Part shown: positions 1 to 6,342 of the stretch, piece after piece
Layout of the letters: every line of letters starts with the position of its first letter
Position numbering within the stretch: position 1 is the stretch's first letter
Assembly (NCBI GenBank): GCA_028818995.1
Contig: JAPPMR010000900.1
Location: forward strand, 1-7,707
From: Candidatus Poribacteria bacterium
GTDB lineage: Bacteria; Poribacteria; WGA-4E; WGA-3G
Reading direction: 5' to 3'
DNA: 7,707 bases
Position numbers and translations under genes: made by a program
Notes under the pieces: generated by a model
Databases searched by the model: none
Seen by the model: only the letters and a program-made list of their open reading frames with translations
What the model was told of the DNA's origin: nothing

Positions 1-551
1 ACAATAGCCAACACCGTCCCTTTAACGTTTCGGAGATACACAATAGTATCTACCGATGTTGAAGTCGGGGAGAAATAAACATAATCCGCGCCAGAAGTAA
101 TTTGTTGGACTACACCGTTATGTGTTGTAACTAAAGCCGCTATCGTAACACCTTGGTTGAGTGGTTGCGGGATTCCCATGATTCCACCCGTTCGCGATAC
201 CATAACTTGCCCACCCGTTGAAGTTGTAGGACTGGCAGTTCTCCCTGCCGAAGCTATAGGATTTTGTGTGTCAAAAGTTTCGCTGGAAGCCAACCAATAT
301 CTGTTGCTGCTAACATCAAATACGACAAGATGCGTTGTTCGCTCGGTAATTGCCATATCTCGTGCAAATGCAAGCGTATCAGCAATTGCATGTGCGGAGG
401 TTGTTAACCTGCGCGATGCGGCAAATCCCCGCATCGCAGGCATAGATATTGATGACAAAACAGCAATAATAGCGAATACCAACATGATTTCCATAAGACT
501 AAAACCGTCCTCACTGGACGAAGGGATTCGGTTTCGGAGATTTTTAAACAT
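1..551 (-). CDS. gspH: GspH-like minor pseudopilin, 3' end outside window
   Basis: Minor pseudopilin of the type II secretion system, expected near the tip of the periplasmic pseudopilus anchored in the inner membrane. Reading leftward from the ATG at 549..551 gives 183 uninterrupted codons. The N-terminus is a short basic leader ending in Gly16, followed by FSLMEI, so prepilin peptidase would cut between Gly16 and Phe17 and Glu21 is the conserved +5 glutamate. Residues 19-40 form one hydrophobic helix. The rest looks like a GspH/FimT beta-domain with Ser/Thr/Gly-rich loops (about residues 105-125). The visible part already has about the usual GspH length, so only a few residues are probably missing. 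An AGGA ribosome site (560..563) lies 8 nt before the start. It follows gspG by 31 nt, in the canonical order. GspI or another minor pseudopilin is a less likely assignment, because GspH position and the FimT-like C-terminus fit better. Confidence 0.85.
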   Translation of the reverse strand, partial: MFKNLRNRIPSSSEDGFSLMEIMLVFAIIAVLSSISMPAMRGFAASRRLTTSAHAIADTLAFARDMAITERTTHLVVFDVSSNRYWLASSETFDTQNPIASAGRTASPTTSTGGQVMVSRTGGIMGIPQPLNQGVTIAALVTTHNGVVQQITSGADYVYFSPTSTSVDTIVYLRNVKGTVLAI

Positions 552-582
552 GCTGGTTTTCCTATTGTTAAACGATAAAAGT

Positions 583-1038
583 TTACTGTGCAGCGGGAGT
601 ATCTTCAATCCAGTTGGTAATGTCCTTGGCAAAACCAATCCCCCCCTGTTTGCCGTCTTTACCATACGACAGTAGGTCAAAATCGTAGCCATCCTGGGTG
701 CCCGGGTTTCGATAGACGTACGGATTACCCCAAGGGTCATTCGTCAGCTGCTTCTGAAGATAAGGCCCACCCCAATTTTGAGGTGTTGGATTCGGAGCCT
801 GCCACAAAGCATTCAAACCTTGTTCTGTGGACGGATATTCCCCAACCTCGATTGCATACAGTTGCAATGCAGTTGATAGATTGTTAATTTCTAAACCTGC
901 TTTAGAAACTTTTGCCTTTTGAGGGGCATCCATTATTCTTGGTGCAATGAACGCGGCTAAAATACCCAAAATAACGATAACAATCGTCAATTCAATGAGG
1001 GTTAACCCTGATTCGTCTGTTCTAAGTTGTTTAAACAT
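583..1038 (-). CDS. gspG: Type II secretion major pseudopilin GspG
   Basis: Major pseudopilin, whose subunits polymerise into the periplasmic pseudopilus that pushes substrates through the outer-membrane secretin. The protein has 151 residues, normal for the family. A leader ends at Gly11 and is followed by LTLIEL, giving prepilin peptidase cleavage before Leu12 with Glu16 at +5. Residues 13-33 are the hydrophobic assembly helix. The C-terminal half has GspG hallmarks: GEYPSTEQGL (66-75), GGPYLQ (90-95), DPWGNPY (101-107), and the calcium-binding loop region around YDFDLLSYGKDG (118-129) followed by a DI-x-NW motif. The start is supported by an AAGGAG ribosome site (1048..1053) 9 nt upstream. 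It sits between gspF and gspH. Leu at mature position +1 is less common than Phe or Met but tolerated. The assignment is secure. Confidence 0.96.
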   Translation of the reverse strand: MFKQLRTDESGLTLIELTIVIVILGILAAFIAPRIMDAPQKAKVSKAGLEINNLSTALQLYAIEVGEYPSTEQGLNALWQAPNPTPQNWGGPYLQKQLTNDPWGNPYVYRNPGTQDGYDFDLLSYGKDGKQGGIGFAKDITNWIEDTPAAQ

Positions 1039-1047
1039 TTAGTTTAA

Positions 1048-1053
1048 CTCCTT
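1048..1053 (-). promoter_or_regulatory. Ribosome binding site of gspG
   Basis: AAGGAG on the minus strand, 9 nt before the gspG ATG, is the strongest Shine-Dalgarno among the secretion genes here. This suits the highly expressed major pseudopilin. A small inverted repeat lies just 8 nt upstream of it. Confidence 0.75.
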
Positions 1054-1061
1054 ATTAATGT

Positions 1062-1079
1062 CCAGAATTCACGTTCTGG
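1062..1079 (-). repeat. Small hairpin in the gspF-gspG spacer
   Basis: Perfect 6-bp inverted repeat CCAGAA/TTCTGG with a 6-nt loop, in the leader just 5' of the gspG ribosome site. On the plus strand it is followed by TTTTT, giving it a terminator-like look in the antisense direction only. In the sense mRNA it would be a short stem next to the ribosome site and could affect stability or processing. The stem is short, so function is uncertain. Confidence 0.4.
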
Positions 1080-1173
1080 TTTTTCTGACTATATAAACGG
1101 AACTTGTGTCTATTTAGACAAATATCTCTCGTGATAGTTTAGAAAAATTGACTCTGAGAATAAGCGTTTCGCC

Positions 1174-2397
1174 TTAACCGCTTAATGCTTGTTGTGCTTC
1201 AAAGATCGGTAGAATCATCGCAACAGCGATAAATCCGATGAGTAATCCCATAATCAAAATTACCAAAGGACTAATGGAACTCGTCAACCGTTCAAGACTC
1301 TTTCTGATTTCCATGTCGTAATAGTCAGACAGTTTTGATAACATCGTGACCGGTTCCCCGGATTCCTCACCAACAGCAATCATGTGGGTAACGAGGGTCG
1401 GGAAGTCCTTGTTCTGTCCTAATTCTCGCGATAGCGTTGAACCTTGTTCTACTTCTCTTTCTGCTTCAGTGATAGCATTACTATACACCTTATTTCCAAT
1501 AGTATCTTTTACTACTTGCAGAGCAGGAAGCATCCGCACACCGTTTTCCAAAAGAGTCGCCATCGTGCGTGTGAATCGAACAATAGCAAATGTGCTAATA
1601 ACGGGTCCAACAAGTGGGATCCTAAGCTTAATCCGATCAAACAGTATCTTTCCTGTTTCAGTACGAAGGTATTGCCGGAGGACCGTTGCAATAACGCTAA
1701 TAGCAAGTAAACCTAACCACCAAAAATTTGCAAAAGCATCTGATACTGTAATCAGGACTTGAGTCGGGAGTGGTAGTTCAGCATTAAATTCAAGGAACAT
1801 GTCCGTGAATTTAGGAATAACGAGTATCATTAGAACTATGACTGCGGTTACCATTAACCCAAAAAGAATTGCTGGATAGAATAGTGCCGAAACAACTTGG
1901 TTTCTGAGAACGCGCTGTCTTTCAGCGAACTCTGCCAGCCGTTCTAAGACTTCTCCCAATACGCCACCTGCTTCACCTGCTTTGACCATGTTAACGTAAA
2001 GTTCGGAAAATACCTTTGGATGTTGCTCCAACGCGACGTTAAACGTTGCGCCTTGTTCAACATCAGTTTTAACCTGCGAAATAATGCGGTTTAACTCTGG
2101 ATTTGTAATCTGCTCTAATGTAACCTCCAAAGCTCGCGGAAGTGGAACATGAGCGCTTATCAATGCTGCTAACTGATAGGTGAAAAATTCGACTTCAGCA
2201 GATTTGATTTTGCGCGTTCTGATATTAAATATACGTTTCGCTTGCGTTTCAAGTGCTTCACCTTCCTCAACAATTTGCGTTGGCCAATATCCCATCTGTC
2301 GCAATTGTGCTATCAGTTCGGCTCTTGAGTCTGCTTCTAAAGTACTATTAACCGTAGACCCTGTGTAGGTTAGAGCTTCATATTGAAATCTTGGCAT
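1174..2397 (-). CDS. gspF: Type II secretion inner-membrane platform protein GspF
   Basis: Polytopic inner-membrane platform protein of the type II secretion system, on which GspE acts to assemble the pseudopilus. It has 407 residues, the typical GspF length. An N-terminal cytoplasmic segment (about 1-65, ending its first fold near MGYWPTQI) precedes two tandem T2SSF domains, at about 71-196 and 273-396. Each repeat has the signature acidic helix pair: VKAGEAGGVLGEVLERLAEF (138-157) in the first and AVGEESGEPVTMLSKLSDYY (341-360) in the second. Predicted membrane segments are about 170-195, 223-242 and 374-397, matching GspF/PilC topology. The start ATG follows an AAGGGA ribosome site (2403..2408). 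It lies between gspE and gspG. PilC of a type IV pilus is the alternative, but the gspE-F-G-H order favours the secretion system. Confidence 0.95.
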   Translation of the reverse strand: MPRFQYEALTYTGSTVNSTLEADSRAELIAQLRQMGYWPTQIVEEGEALETQAKRIFNIRTRKIKSAEVEFFTYQLAALISAHVPLPRALEVTLEQITNPELNRIISQVKTDVEQGATFNVALEQHPKVFSELYVNMVKAGEAGGVLGEVLERLAEFAERQRVLRNQVVSALFYPAILFGLMVTAVIVLMILVIPKFTDMFLEFNAELPLPTQVLITVSDAFANFWWLGLLAISVIATVLRQYLRTETGKILFDRIKLRIPLVGPVISTFAIVRFTRTMATLLENGVRMLPALQVVKDTIGNKVYSNAITEAEREVEQGSTLSRELGQNKDFPTLVTHMIAVGEESGEPVTMLSKLSDYYDMEIRKSLERLTSSISPLVILIMGLLIGFIAVAMILPIFEAQQALSG

Positions 2398-2432
2398 GTC
2401 AATCCCTTGAATGAAATTATTTAATCTTCAGG

Positions 2433-2461
2433 TATATAAGGATCAAAACAGTAGATGTCAG
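2433..2461 (-). promoter_or_regulatory. Candidate sigma70 promoter just upstream of gspF
   Basis: On the minus strand CTGACA (2456..2461) and TATATA (2433..2438) are separated by exactly 17 nt. They match the -35 hexamer at 5 of 6 positions and the -10 at 4 of 6. Transcription would start about 28 nt before the gspF ATG, leaving just enough leader for the AAGGGA ribosome site. It could give gspFGH expression independent of gspE. It is a pattern match only, in AT-rich DNA. Confidence 0.4.
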
Positions 2462-2559
2462 TTTGTAGGCGCGAAGTACGCCAAAGAAAGTGTTACATTA
2501 CTTGTAAAATCTACTAAAATAAATTTAGAGCTGCCTTTAATACAATGAATGTCAGCAGA

Positions 2560-2588
2560 AGTTTAACACGTTAAAGTACAGTTGCCAA
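2560..2588 (-). promoter_or_regulatory. Candidate distal promoter with palindrome in gspE-gspF spacer
   Basis: On the minus strand TTGGCA (2583..2588) and TAAACT (2560..2565) are 17 nt apart. They match the -35 hexamer at 5 of 6 positions and the -10 at 4 of 6. The 14-nt palindrome TTTAACACGTTAAA (2562..2575) covers most of the -10 hexamer and the adjoining part of the spacer, where a dimeric repressor would block polymerase. Promoter and operator roles are inferred from pattern and position only. Confidence 0.3.
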
Positions 2589-2626
2589 TGTGTGCAACAA
2601 ACTATTTCTTATTTACCACTAAACAC

Positions 2627-4504
2627 TTAATCAGCAGCACTCTGTCTTTCCTCATCAAATTCGTATGCATCTTCTTGGGTGAGCCGCAGAACTTCATCAA
2701 CCGTTGTTAATCCAGAAACGACCTTTCTCCACCCGTCTTCGCGTAAACTTTTCATACCTAATTTCACTGCTAAACGTCGAAGTTCACTTGTTGAAACCTG
2801 CTTCAGTGCCATTGAACGTAGTTCTTCAGACATAAAAATAACTTCAAAAATACCAATTCTACCTCTATAGCCTCTGCCACGACACTCTTTGCAACCACCA
2901 TCTTTTGCGCGTGGAATTTCAATATCTGTCTCTGCATTGACACCGTTGTTGACGAAGAGACCAGCAATTTCCTTATCACTCGGCTGATACATTTCGCAGC
3001 AGGCTTTGCATACACGTCGGGCTAACCGCTGTGCGATAATTCCTTCTACTGTAGAGGCGACCAAATACGGTTCAACCTTCATATCTATTAGACGCGTGAT
3101 GGCACCTGGGGCATCATTTGTGTGTAGTGTACTAAAGACAAGGTGTCCCGTAAGCGAAGTATGAATAGCCATTTCAGCAGTTTCGTGGTCACGAATCTCA
3201 CCGACCAGTACCTTATCAGGGTCTTGCCGTAAAATATGTCTTAATCCATCTGCAAATGTGAAATCAATATCAGGGTTAACTTGAATTTGGTTTATCCCTT
3301 CTAATTCATATTCAACAGGGTCTTCAAGCGTAATAATTTTGACATCAGGTGTGTTAATCTCTTTCAAACATGCATAAAGCGAAGTAGTTTTTCCGCTTCC
3401 AGTGGGGCCTGTCGCAAGGATAATACCGTGTGGTTTGTGAATCATTCGCTGGAAAAGCTCAAAATTATCATCAGTTAACCCAAGTTCCGTTAAACCGAAT
3501 TCAATAGATTGGCGGTCAAGAATACGAAGAACAACACTTTCACTATGCTGCGTCGCGACGGTAGGAACTGTGGACACACGAAGATCAATCTGACGTCCAC
3601 CAAGACTATCAATTGTCATATTGATTTTCCCGTCTTGTGGACGGCGACGCTCCGCTACATCCATTTCAGCCATAATTTTGATCCGGGATATGATCGCCGA
3701 CTGCAGGTAAGGAGGTGGTTGTTCTTGATCTTCCAATACACCGTCAACCCGATATCGAATCTTTAACTCTTCTGGGTAAGGTTCAATATGGATATCACTC
3801 GCTCCTGCACGTGCTGCATCAATAATCATCTGGGAAACGGCTTGAACAACTGTTGGGTCTTCACTGAGATCCTTTTCATCAATACCAAAGTCTTCAATAC
3901 TTGTTCGTTCAACTGTTGCAGCAGCACCAACGGGACCTTTAATACCAGCACTCATCAGTGATGCAGCACTTTTACCGTAGAGTCGTACAATCGCGTCTGA
4001 TATTTCGTCTTCATCGGCAAGAAGAAGGTTAATCTCACACTCGGTGACGTATTGAATTTCGTCAATTAACATTACATCTTGAACATCGGCAATTGCTACC
4101 GTGAGAACATTCTCTTCAAGGTGCACTGGTACAACTTTATTACGATAGGCAAAACTTGCTGGTACTTTCTCAAGTGCTTCTGGTTCAGGATCTATTTCTT
4201 CTAATTGTAGAATAGATGTTCCAAATTCGCGCCCTTTTTTAGCAAGTTCAAGAACTTTAGGAGAAACGTATTCAGAGACAATTCCTTCTTCTGATTCTCC
4301 TGCTTTTTCAATTTCATCCAAAATTTGTCGATAACTCTGTGAGTCAGATTGAGGGTCTCCGTCTGTCGCCCCCTCAGTTTGGATAGGTTCTTTTACCCAA
4401 CCTTCAAGTATTTTTTCATGAATTTCATGATATTCCTGTTCTGAAATCAGGTCAGCTTCTCGTAGCACTTCAACGAGCGATTTTTGAGTAGATGCACCGT
4501 ACAT
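2627..4504 (-). CDS. gspE: Type II secretion ATPase GspE
   Basis: Cytoplasmic AAA-like secretion ATPase that hydrolyses ATP as a hexamer to drive pseudopilus assembly. The C-terminal two thirds carries the full set of GspE/PilB motifs: Walker A GPTGSGKT (366-373), Asp box TLEDPVEYE (392-400), Walker B region ending VGEIRD (434-439) and His box TGHLVFSTLHTND (452-464). A zinc-binding CxxC pair (Cys499/Cys502 and Cys538/Cys541) marks the GspE/PilB type rather than the retraction ATPase PilT. Residues about 58-178 look like an MshEN/GspE N-terminal domain (VPASFAYRNKVVPV at 114-127). Ahead of it is an additional segment whose first 30 residues resemble the same helical start, joined by an acidic, Gln/Ser-rich linker (about 38-58). 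At 625 residues it is longer than most GspE proteins. GAGGAA (4513..4518) lies 8 nt before the ATG. It is the first gene of the local gsp operon, and no gspC or gspD precedes it here. Confidence 0.96.
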   Translation of the reverse strand: MYGASTQKSLVEVLREADLISEQEYHEIHEKILEGWVKEPIQTEGATDGDPQSDSQSYRQILDEIEKAGESEEGIVSEYVSPKVLELAKKGREFGTSILQLEEIDPEPEALEKVPASFAYRNKVVPVHLEENVLTVAIADVQDVMLIDEIQYVTECEINLLLADEDEISDAIVRLYGKSAASLMSAGIKGPVGAAATVERTSIEDFGIDEKDLSEDPTVVQAVSQMIIDAARAGASDIHIEPYPEELKIRYRVDGVLEDQEQPPPYLQSAIISRIKIMAEMDVAERRRPQDGKINMTIDSLGGRQIDLRVSTVPTVATQHSESVVLRILDRQSIEFGLTELGLTDDNFELFQRMIHKPHGIILATGPTGSGKTTSLYACLKEINTPDVKIITLEDPVEYELEGINQIQVNPDIDFTFADGLRHILRQDPDKVLVGEIRDHETAEMAIHTSLTGHLVFSTLHTNDAPGAITRLIDMKVEPYLVASTVEGIIAQRLARRVCKACCEMYQPSDKEIAGLFVNNGVNAETDIEIPRAKDGGCKECRGRGYRGRIGIFEVIFMSEELRSMALKQVSTSELRRLAVKLGMKSLREDGWRKVVSGLTTVDEVLRLTQEDAYEFDEERQSAAD

Positions 4505-4911
4505 AAATAAAGTTCCTCATTGATTTTCAGATTAACCAATGCTTTTTGACGCAGCACAAGTTAATTAGTTTAAAATTCAACCATCCAAACACTGTCACAA
4601 TTGTCTGTTTACTAACAAATTTAATCTTTCGCACTACGGTTATGGTTTTGCGCTAAAACATACAATATCATGTGGGGATTGATACCTTGTCGGGGAATTA
4701 TTGAAACTTTCTCAAACACAGTATTTTGAAAAAGCAAAATGATGGTTGGTTTTGATTTTATCTGAAACTGCCATTTTAAGACGAAACATTTTGTCAAAAA
4801 GTTTAATATACCTGCCAAAACGTATAATCATCCATATTTAAATTGTATCACTACACCATAACAGAAATCCACTCGATTTGATCTTTAATTACAATAATGC
4901 TTCCTAACTTA

Positions 4912-4974
4912 TGGTAGATTTTAAAGTTATTTAGACACTTTAGCACCAGCGAGGTTAGGAAACCTCGCCTACCA
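4912..4974. repeat. Compact three-way-junction palindromic element
   Basis: Three complementary pairs nest exactly. TGGTAG (4912..4917) pairs with CTACCA (4969..4974) and encloses two hairpins: TAAAGT/ACTTTA (4922..4927 with 4937..4942, 9-nt loop) and GCGAGGTT/AACCTCGC (4949..4956 with 4961..4968, loop AGGA). The second hairpin abuts the closing helix with no unpaired base, so the two could stack. A competing pair TTCCTAAC (4901..4908) with GTTAGGAA (4954..4961) is also present. The GC-rich hairpin stands out from its AT-rich surroundings. It looks like a dispersed REP/MITE-type repeat or a folded RNA. Repetition elsewhere cannot be shown from this window. Confidence 0.6.
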
Positions 4975-5188
4975 AGGGTGAAGGTATTTATTTTTATAAT
5001 TCACCACAACTTTAGTCGGAACAGTTTTACTTTGTAAAGAATCAAGTGAATTAACAGACATTTCCCAAACCTGTAGCCATTTACCAAGAGATACGTAGTT
5101 ATATATGTTATTGGTATTGGAAAGTGATTGTTATGATTTGTCGGATTATTCTATTAGACCAAACACTATAGTATAAGTTCGAATTTTC

Positions 5189-5218
5189 AGAAAAAAGGCA
5201 AAATATGCCGTTTTTTCT
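5189..5218. terminator. Bidirectional terminator-like hairpin
   Basis: AGAAAAAAGGCA (5189..5200) and TGCCGTTTTTTCT (5206..5218) pair over 12 bp with one bulged G and an AAATA loop. The A-tract and T-tract flanking the GGCA/TGCC core make it terminator-like in both directions. It lies upstream of the sigma-gene promoter, so it may insulate that gene from upstream or antisense transcription. The GC core is only 4 bp, so strength is uncertain. Confidence 0.45.
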
Positions 5219-5234
5219 AAGTTTTTTAGAAAAA
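5212..5234. repeat. Second hairpin overlapping the first
   Basis: TTTTTCTAA (5212..5220) and TTAGAAAAA (5226..5234) form a perfect 9-bp stem with a 5-nt loop. Its left arm reuses bases of the right arm of the preceding hairpin, so both cannot form at once. Confidence 0.45.
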
Positions 5235-5270
5235 TTCACAAATATAATCACTTTTTTTTAAACAATTTGC

Positions 5271-5300
5271 TTGACAAAACGTTATAGTATAATGTATTAT
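5271..5300 (+). promoter_or_regulatory. Sigma70-type promoter of the sigma-nfuA unit
   Basis: A perfect -35 TTGACA (5271..5276) is followed after 18 nt by TATTAT (5295..5300). A perfect TATAAT (5288..5293) also overlaps the spacer, but its distance from TTGACA (11 nt) is too short. AT-rich sequence upstream (5222..5265) could act as an UP element. Transcription would begin near 5307, giving a leader of about 45 nt that ends in a tandem purine-rich ribosome site. Confidence 0.7.
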
Positions 5301-5336
5301 ATCTTTTCGGCAGATTTTAATTGAATTCCTATAATT

Positions 5337-5347
5337 AAGGAGAGGAG
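5337..5347 (+). promoter_or_regulatory. Tandem ribosome binding site of the sigma-factor gene
   Basis: AAGGAGAGGAG contains two overlapping Shine-Dalgarno cores. AAGGAG (5337..5342) is 9 nt before the ATG at 5352 and is well placed. The second GGAG is only 4 nt away and probably contributes little. It fixes the start at 5352. Confidence 0.7.
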
Positions 5348-5351
5348 ACGA

Positions 5352-6320
5352 ATGGAAACCGAGTTTTTCGGTGAAACAGAAGACATCGAAGGTGTTGACA
5401 CATATATAGATGAAGTGTATCCGTCGGAAGAAACGGAGTATGCGAACGACTACAAAGGTAGTGATAGGAGTGCTTTAACGAGTTGGTTACGTAGTGTTGC
5501 GGGACATCGTTTATTATCTCGCGAGGAAGAAGTTGAATTAGCGAAACGGATTGAAGCTGGCGATACTTCTGCGCGCGACGAGCTTGTTCAAGCTAATTTA
5601 CGGCTCGTCATTTCTATTGCAGTCAGGTATCAAGGAAACAAAGTTCCGCTTGAAGACCTAATTCAGGAAGGAAATATCGGGTTAATCAAAGCAGCAAGTA
5701 AGTTTGATTATCGGAAAGGATTTAAATTTAGTACCTACGCTATTTGGTGGATTAAGCAATCAATTATGCGGACGCTTGATAATTTTGCGCGTTCTATTCG
5801 GTTGCCAGCATATATTGTTGCAAAGATGAATAAGTTTGATGCAACTTATGCGGCGCTTTGCCAAGAATTTCAGCGTGAACCGACCCGTGCTGAAATCGCT
5901 GAAGCACTTGACTTAACTGTCCAACAAGTGGAGGAAATTCTTACCTTTAATGCGGATACCATATCAATGGATATACCACTTGGTGAAGACCGTTCAGCGC
6001 GTTCGTCGGCAACGTTAGGGGATTTAATCGAAGACCCTTCAACAGCATCCGAAGAAGGACCAATTGCCCAATTGATTACACATGATCTGGTGGAAAGAAT
6101 CCTCAGTAAACTACCGGAACGTGAGCAGCAGGTTTTAAAAATGCGTTTTGGGCTTGAAGATGGGGAACGGAAGACACTTCGTGAAATCGGAGATGCACTT
6201 GACGTAACCCGAGAACGTATCCGACAGTTGGAAATCTATGCAATTTCCCAATTAGGTAACCTTTATAACGAAATGGGTGAATTCCGCACTGACTACAAGG
6301 CAGATCGGACAGCTGCTTGA
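5352..6320 (+). CDS. Sigma70-family RNA polymerase sigma factor, RpoD/RpoS-like
   Basis: RNA polymerase sigma factor of 322 residues with regions 1.2 to 4 but no long region 1.1. A Glu/Asp-rich N-terminus (1-38) precedes region 1.2 (about 39-71, ending VELAKRIEAGD). Region 2 spans about 77-147 with NLRLVISIAVRY (82-93), DLIQEGNIGLIKA (102-114) and the -10 recognition segment STYAIWWIKQSI (127-138). Region 3 is about 156-233. Region 4 (about 246-302) has LPEREQQVLKMRFGLEDGE (254-272) and the -35-binding helix-turn-helix, about 275-298 with VTRERIRQLE. Size and layout match group 1/2 factors. Divergence at RTLDNFARSIRLPAYIV (140-156, where primary factors usually read near ALADQARTIRIPVHMV) favours a group 2 or lineage-specific factor. 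The start is set by AAGGAG at 5337..5342 and a promoter at 5271..5300. It is probably co-transcribed with nfuA. A primary sigma of a small-RpoD lineage is a possible alternative. Confidence 0.92.
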   Translation: METEFFGETEDIEGVDTYIDEVYPSEETEYANDYKGSDRSALTSWLRSVAGHRLLSREEEVELAKRIEAGDTSARDELVQANLRLVISIAVRYQGNKVPLEDLIQEGNIGLIKAASKFDYRKGFKFSTYAIWWIKQSIMRTLDNFARSIRLPAYIVAKMNKFDATYAALCQEFQREPTRAEIAEALDLTVQQVEEILTFNADTISMDIPLGEDRSARSSATLGDLIEDPSTASEEGPIAQLITHDLVERILSKLPEREQQVLKMRFGLEDGERKTLREIGDALDVTRERIRQLEIYAISQLGNLYNEMGEFRTDYKADRTAA

Positions 6321-6342
6321 GTTGGATTCACGAAGGAAACTT

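Larger units (their letters stand above)
4505..5351. other. 847-nt divergent intergenic region
   Basis: Non-coding, AT-rich region between the divergent gspE and sigma-factor starts. I see no convincing gene on either strand. It contains a three-helix fold (4912..4974), two overlapping hairpins (5189..5234) and the sigma-gene promoter (5271..5300). It must also hold the gspE promoter. No good -35/-10 pair was found within about 100 nt of the gspE start, only a TAAACT-like box with poor upstream spacing. The size and structure content are larger than expected for a simple divergent promoter pair. Confidence 0.7.

Noticed and set aside
157..675. Open frame of 172 codons on the plus strand
   Set aside because: It lies antisense to gspH and the end of gspG, both of which have clear family motifs and ribosome sites. 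The translation has no recognisable domain.
1104..1122. TGTCT/AGACA inverted repeat in the gspF-gspG spacer
   Set aside because: Five base pairs in AT-rich sequence without a T-tract or neighbouring promoter is too weak to call.
4621..4818. 65-codon open frame on the minus strand in the divergent intergenic region
   Set aside because: It begins with TTG, I see no convincing ribosome site, and the protein has no recognisable feature. It is likely chance in AT-rich spacer.
5138..5176. TTGTCG and TATAGT as an upstream promoter for the sigma gene
   Set aside because: The spacing is 23 nt, too long for a sigma70 promoter, so only the TTGACA/TATTAT pair was called.
6277..6342. Upstream in-frame start that would lengthen NfuA by 22 residues
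   Set aside because: It overlaps the sigma-factor coding end and lacks a clear ribosome site, while the ATG at 6343 has AAGGA at a good distance and matches the family length.
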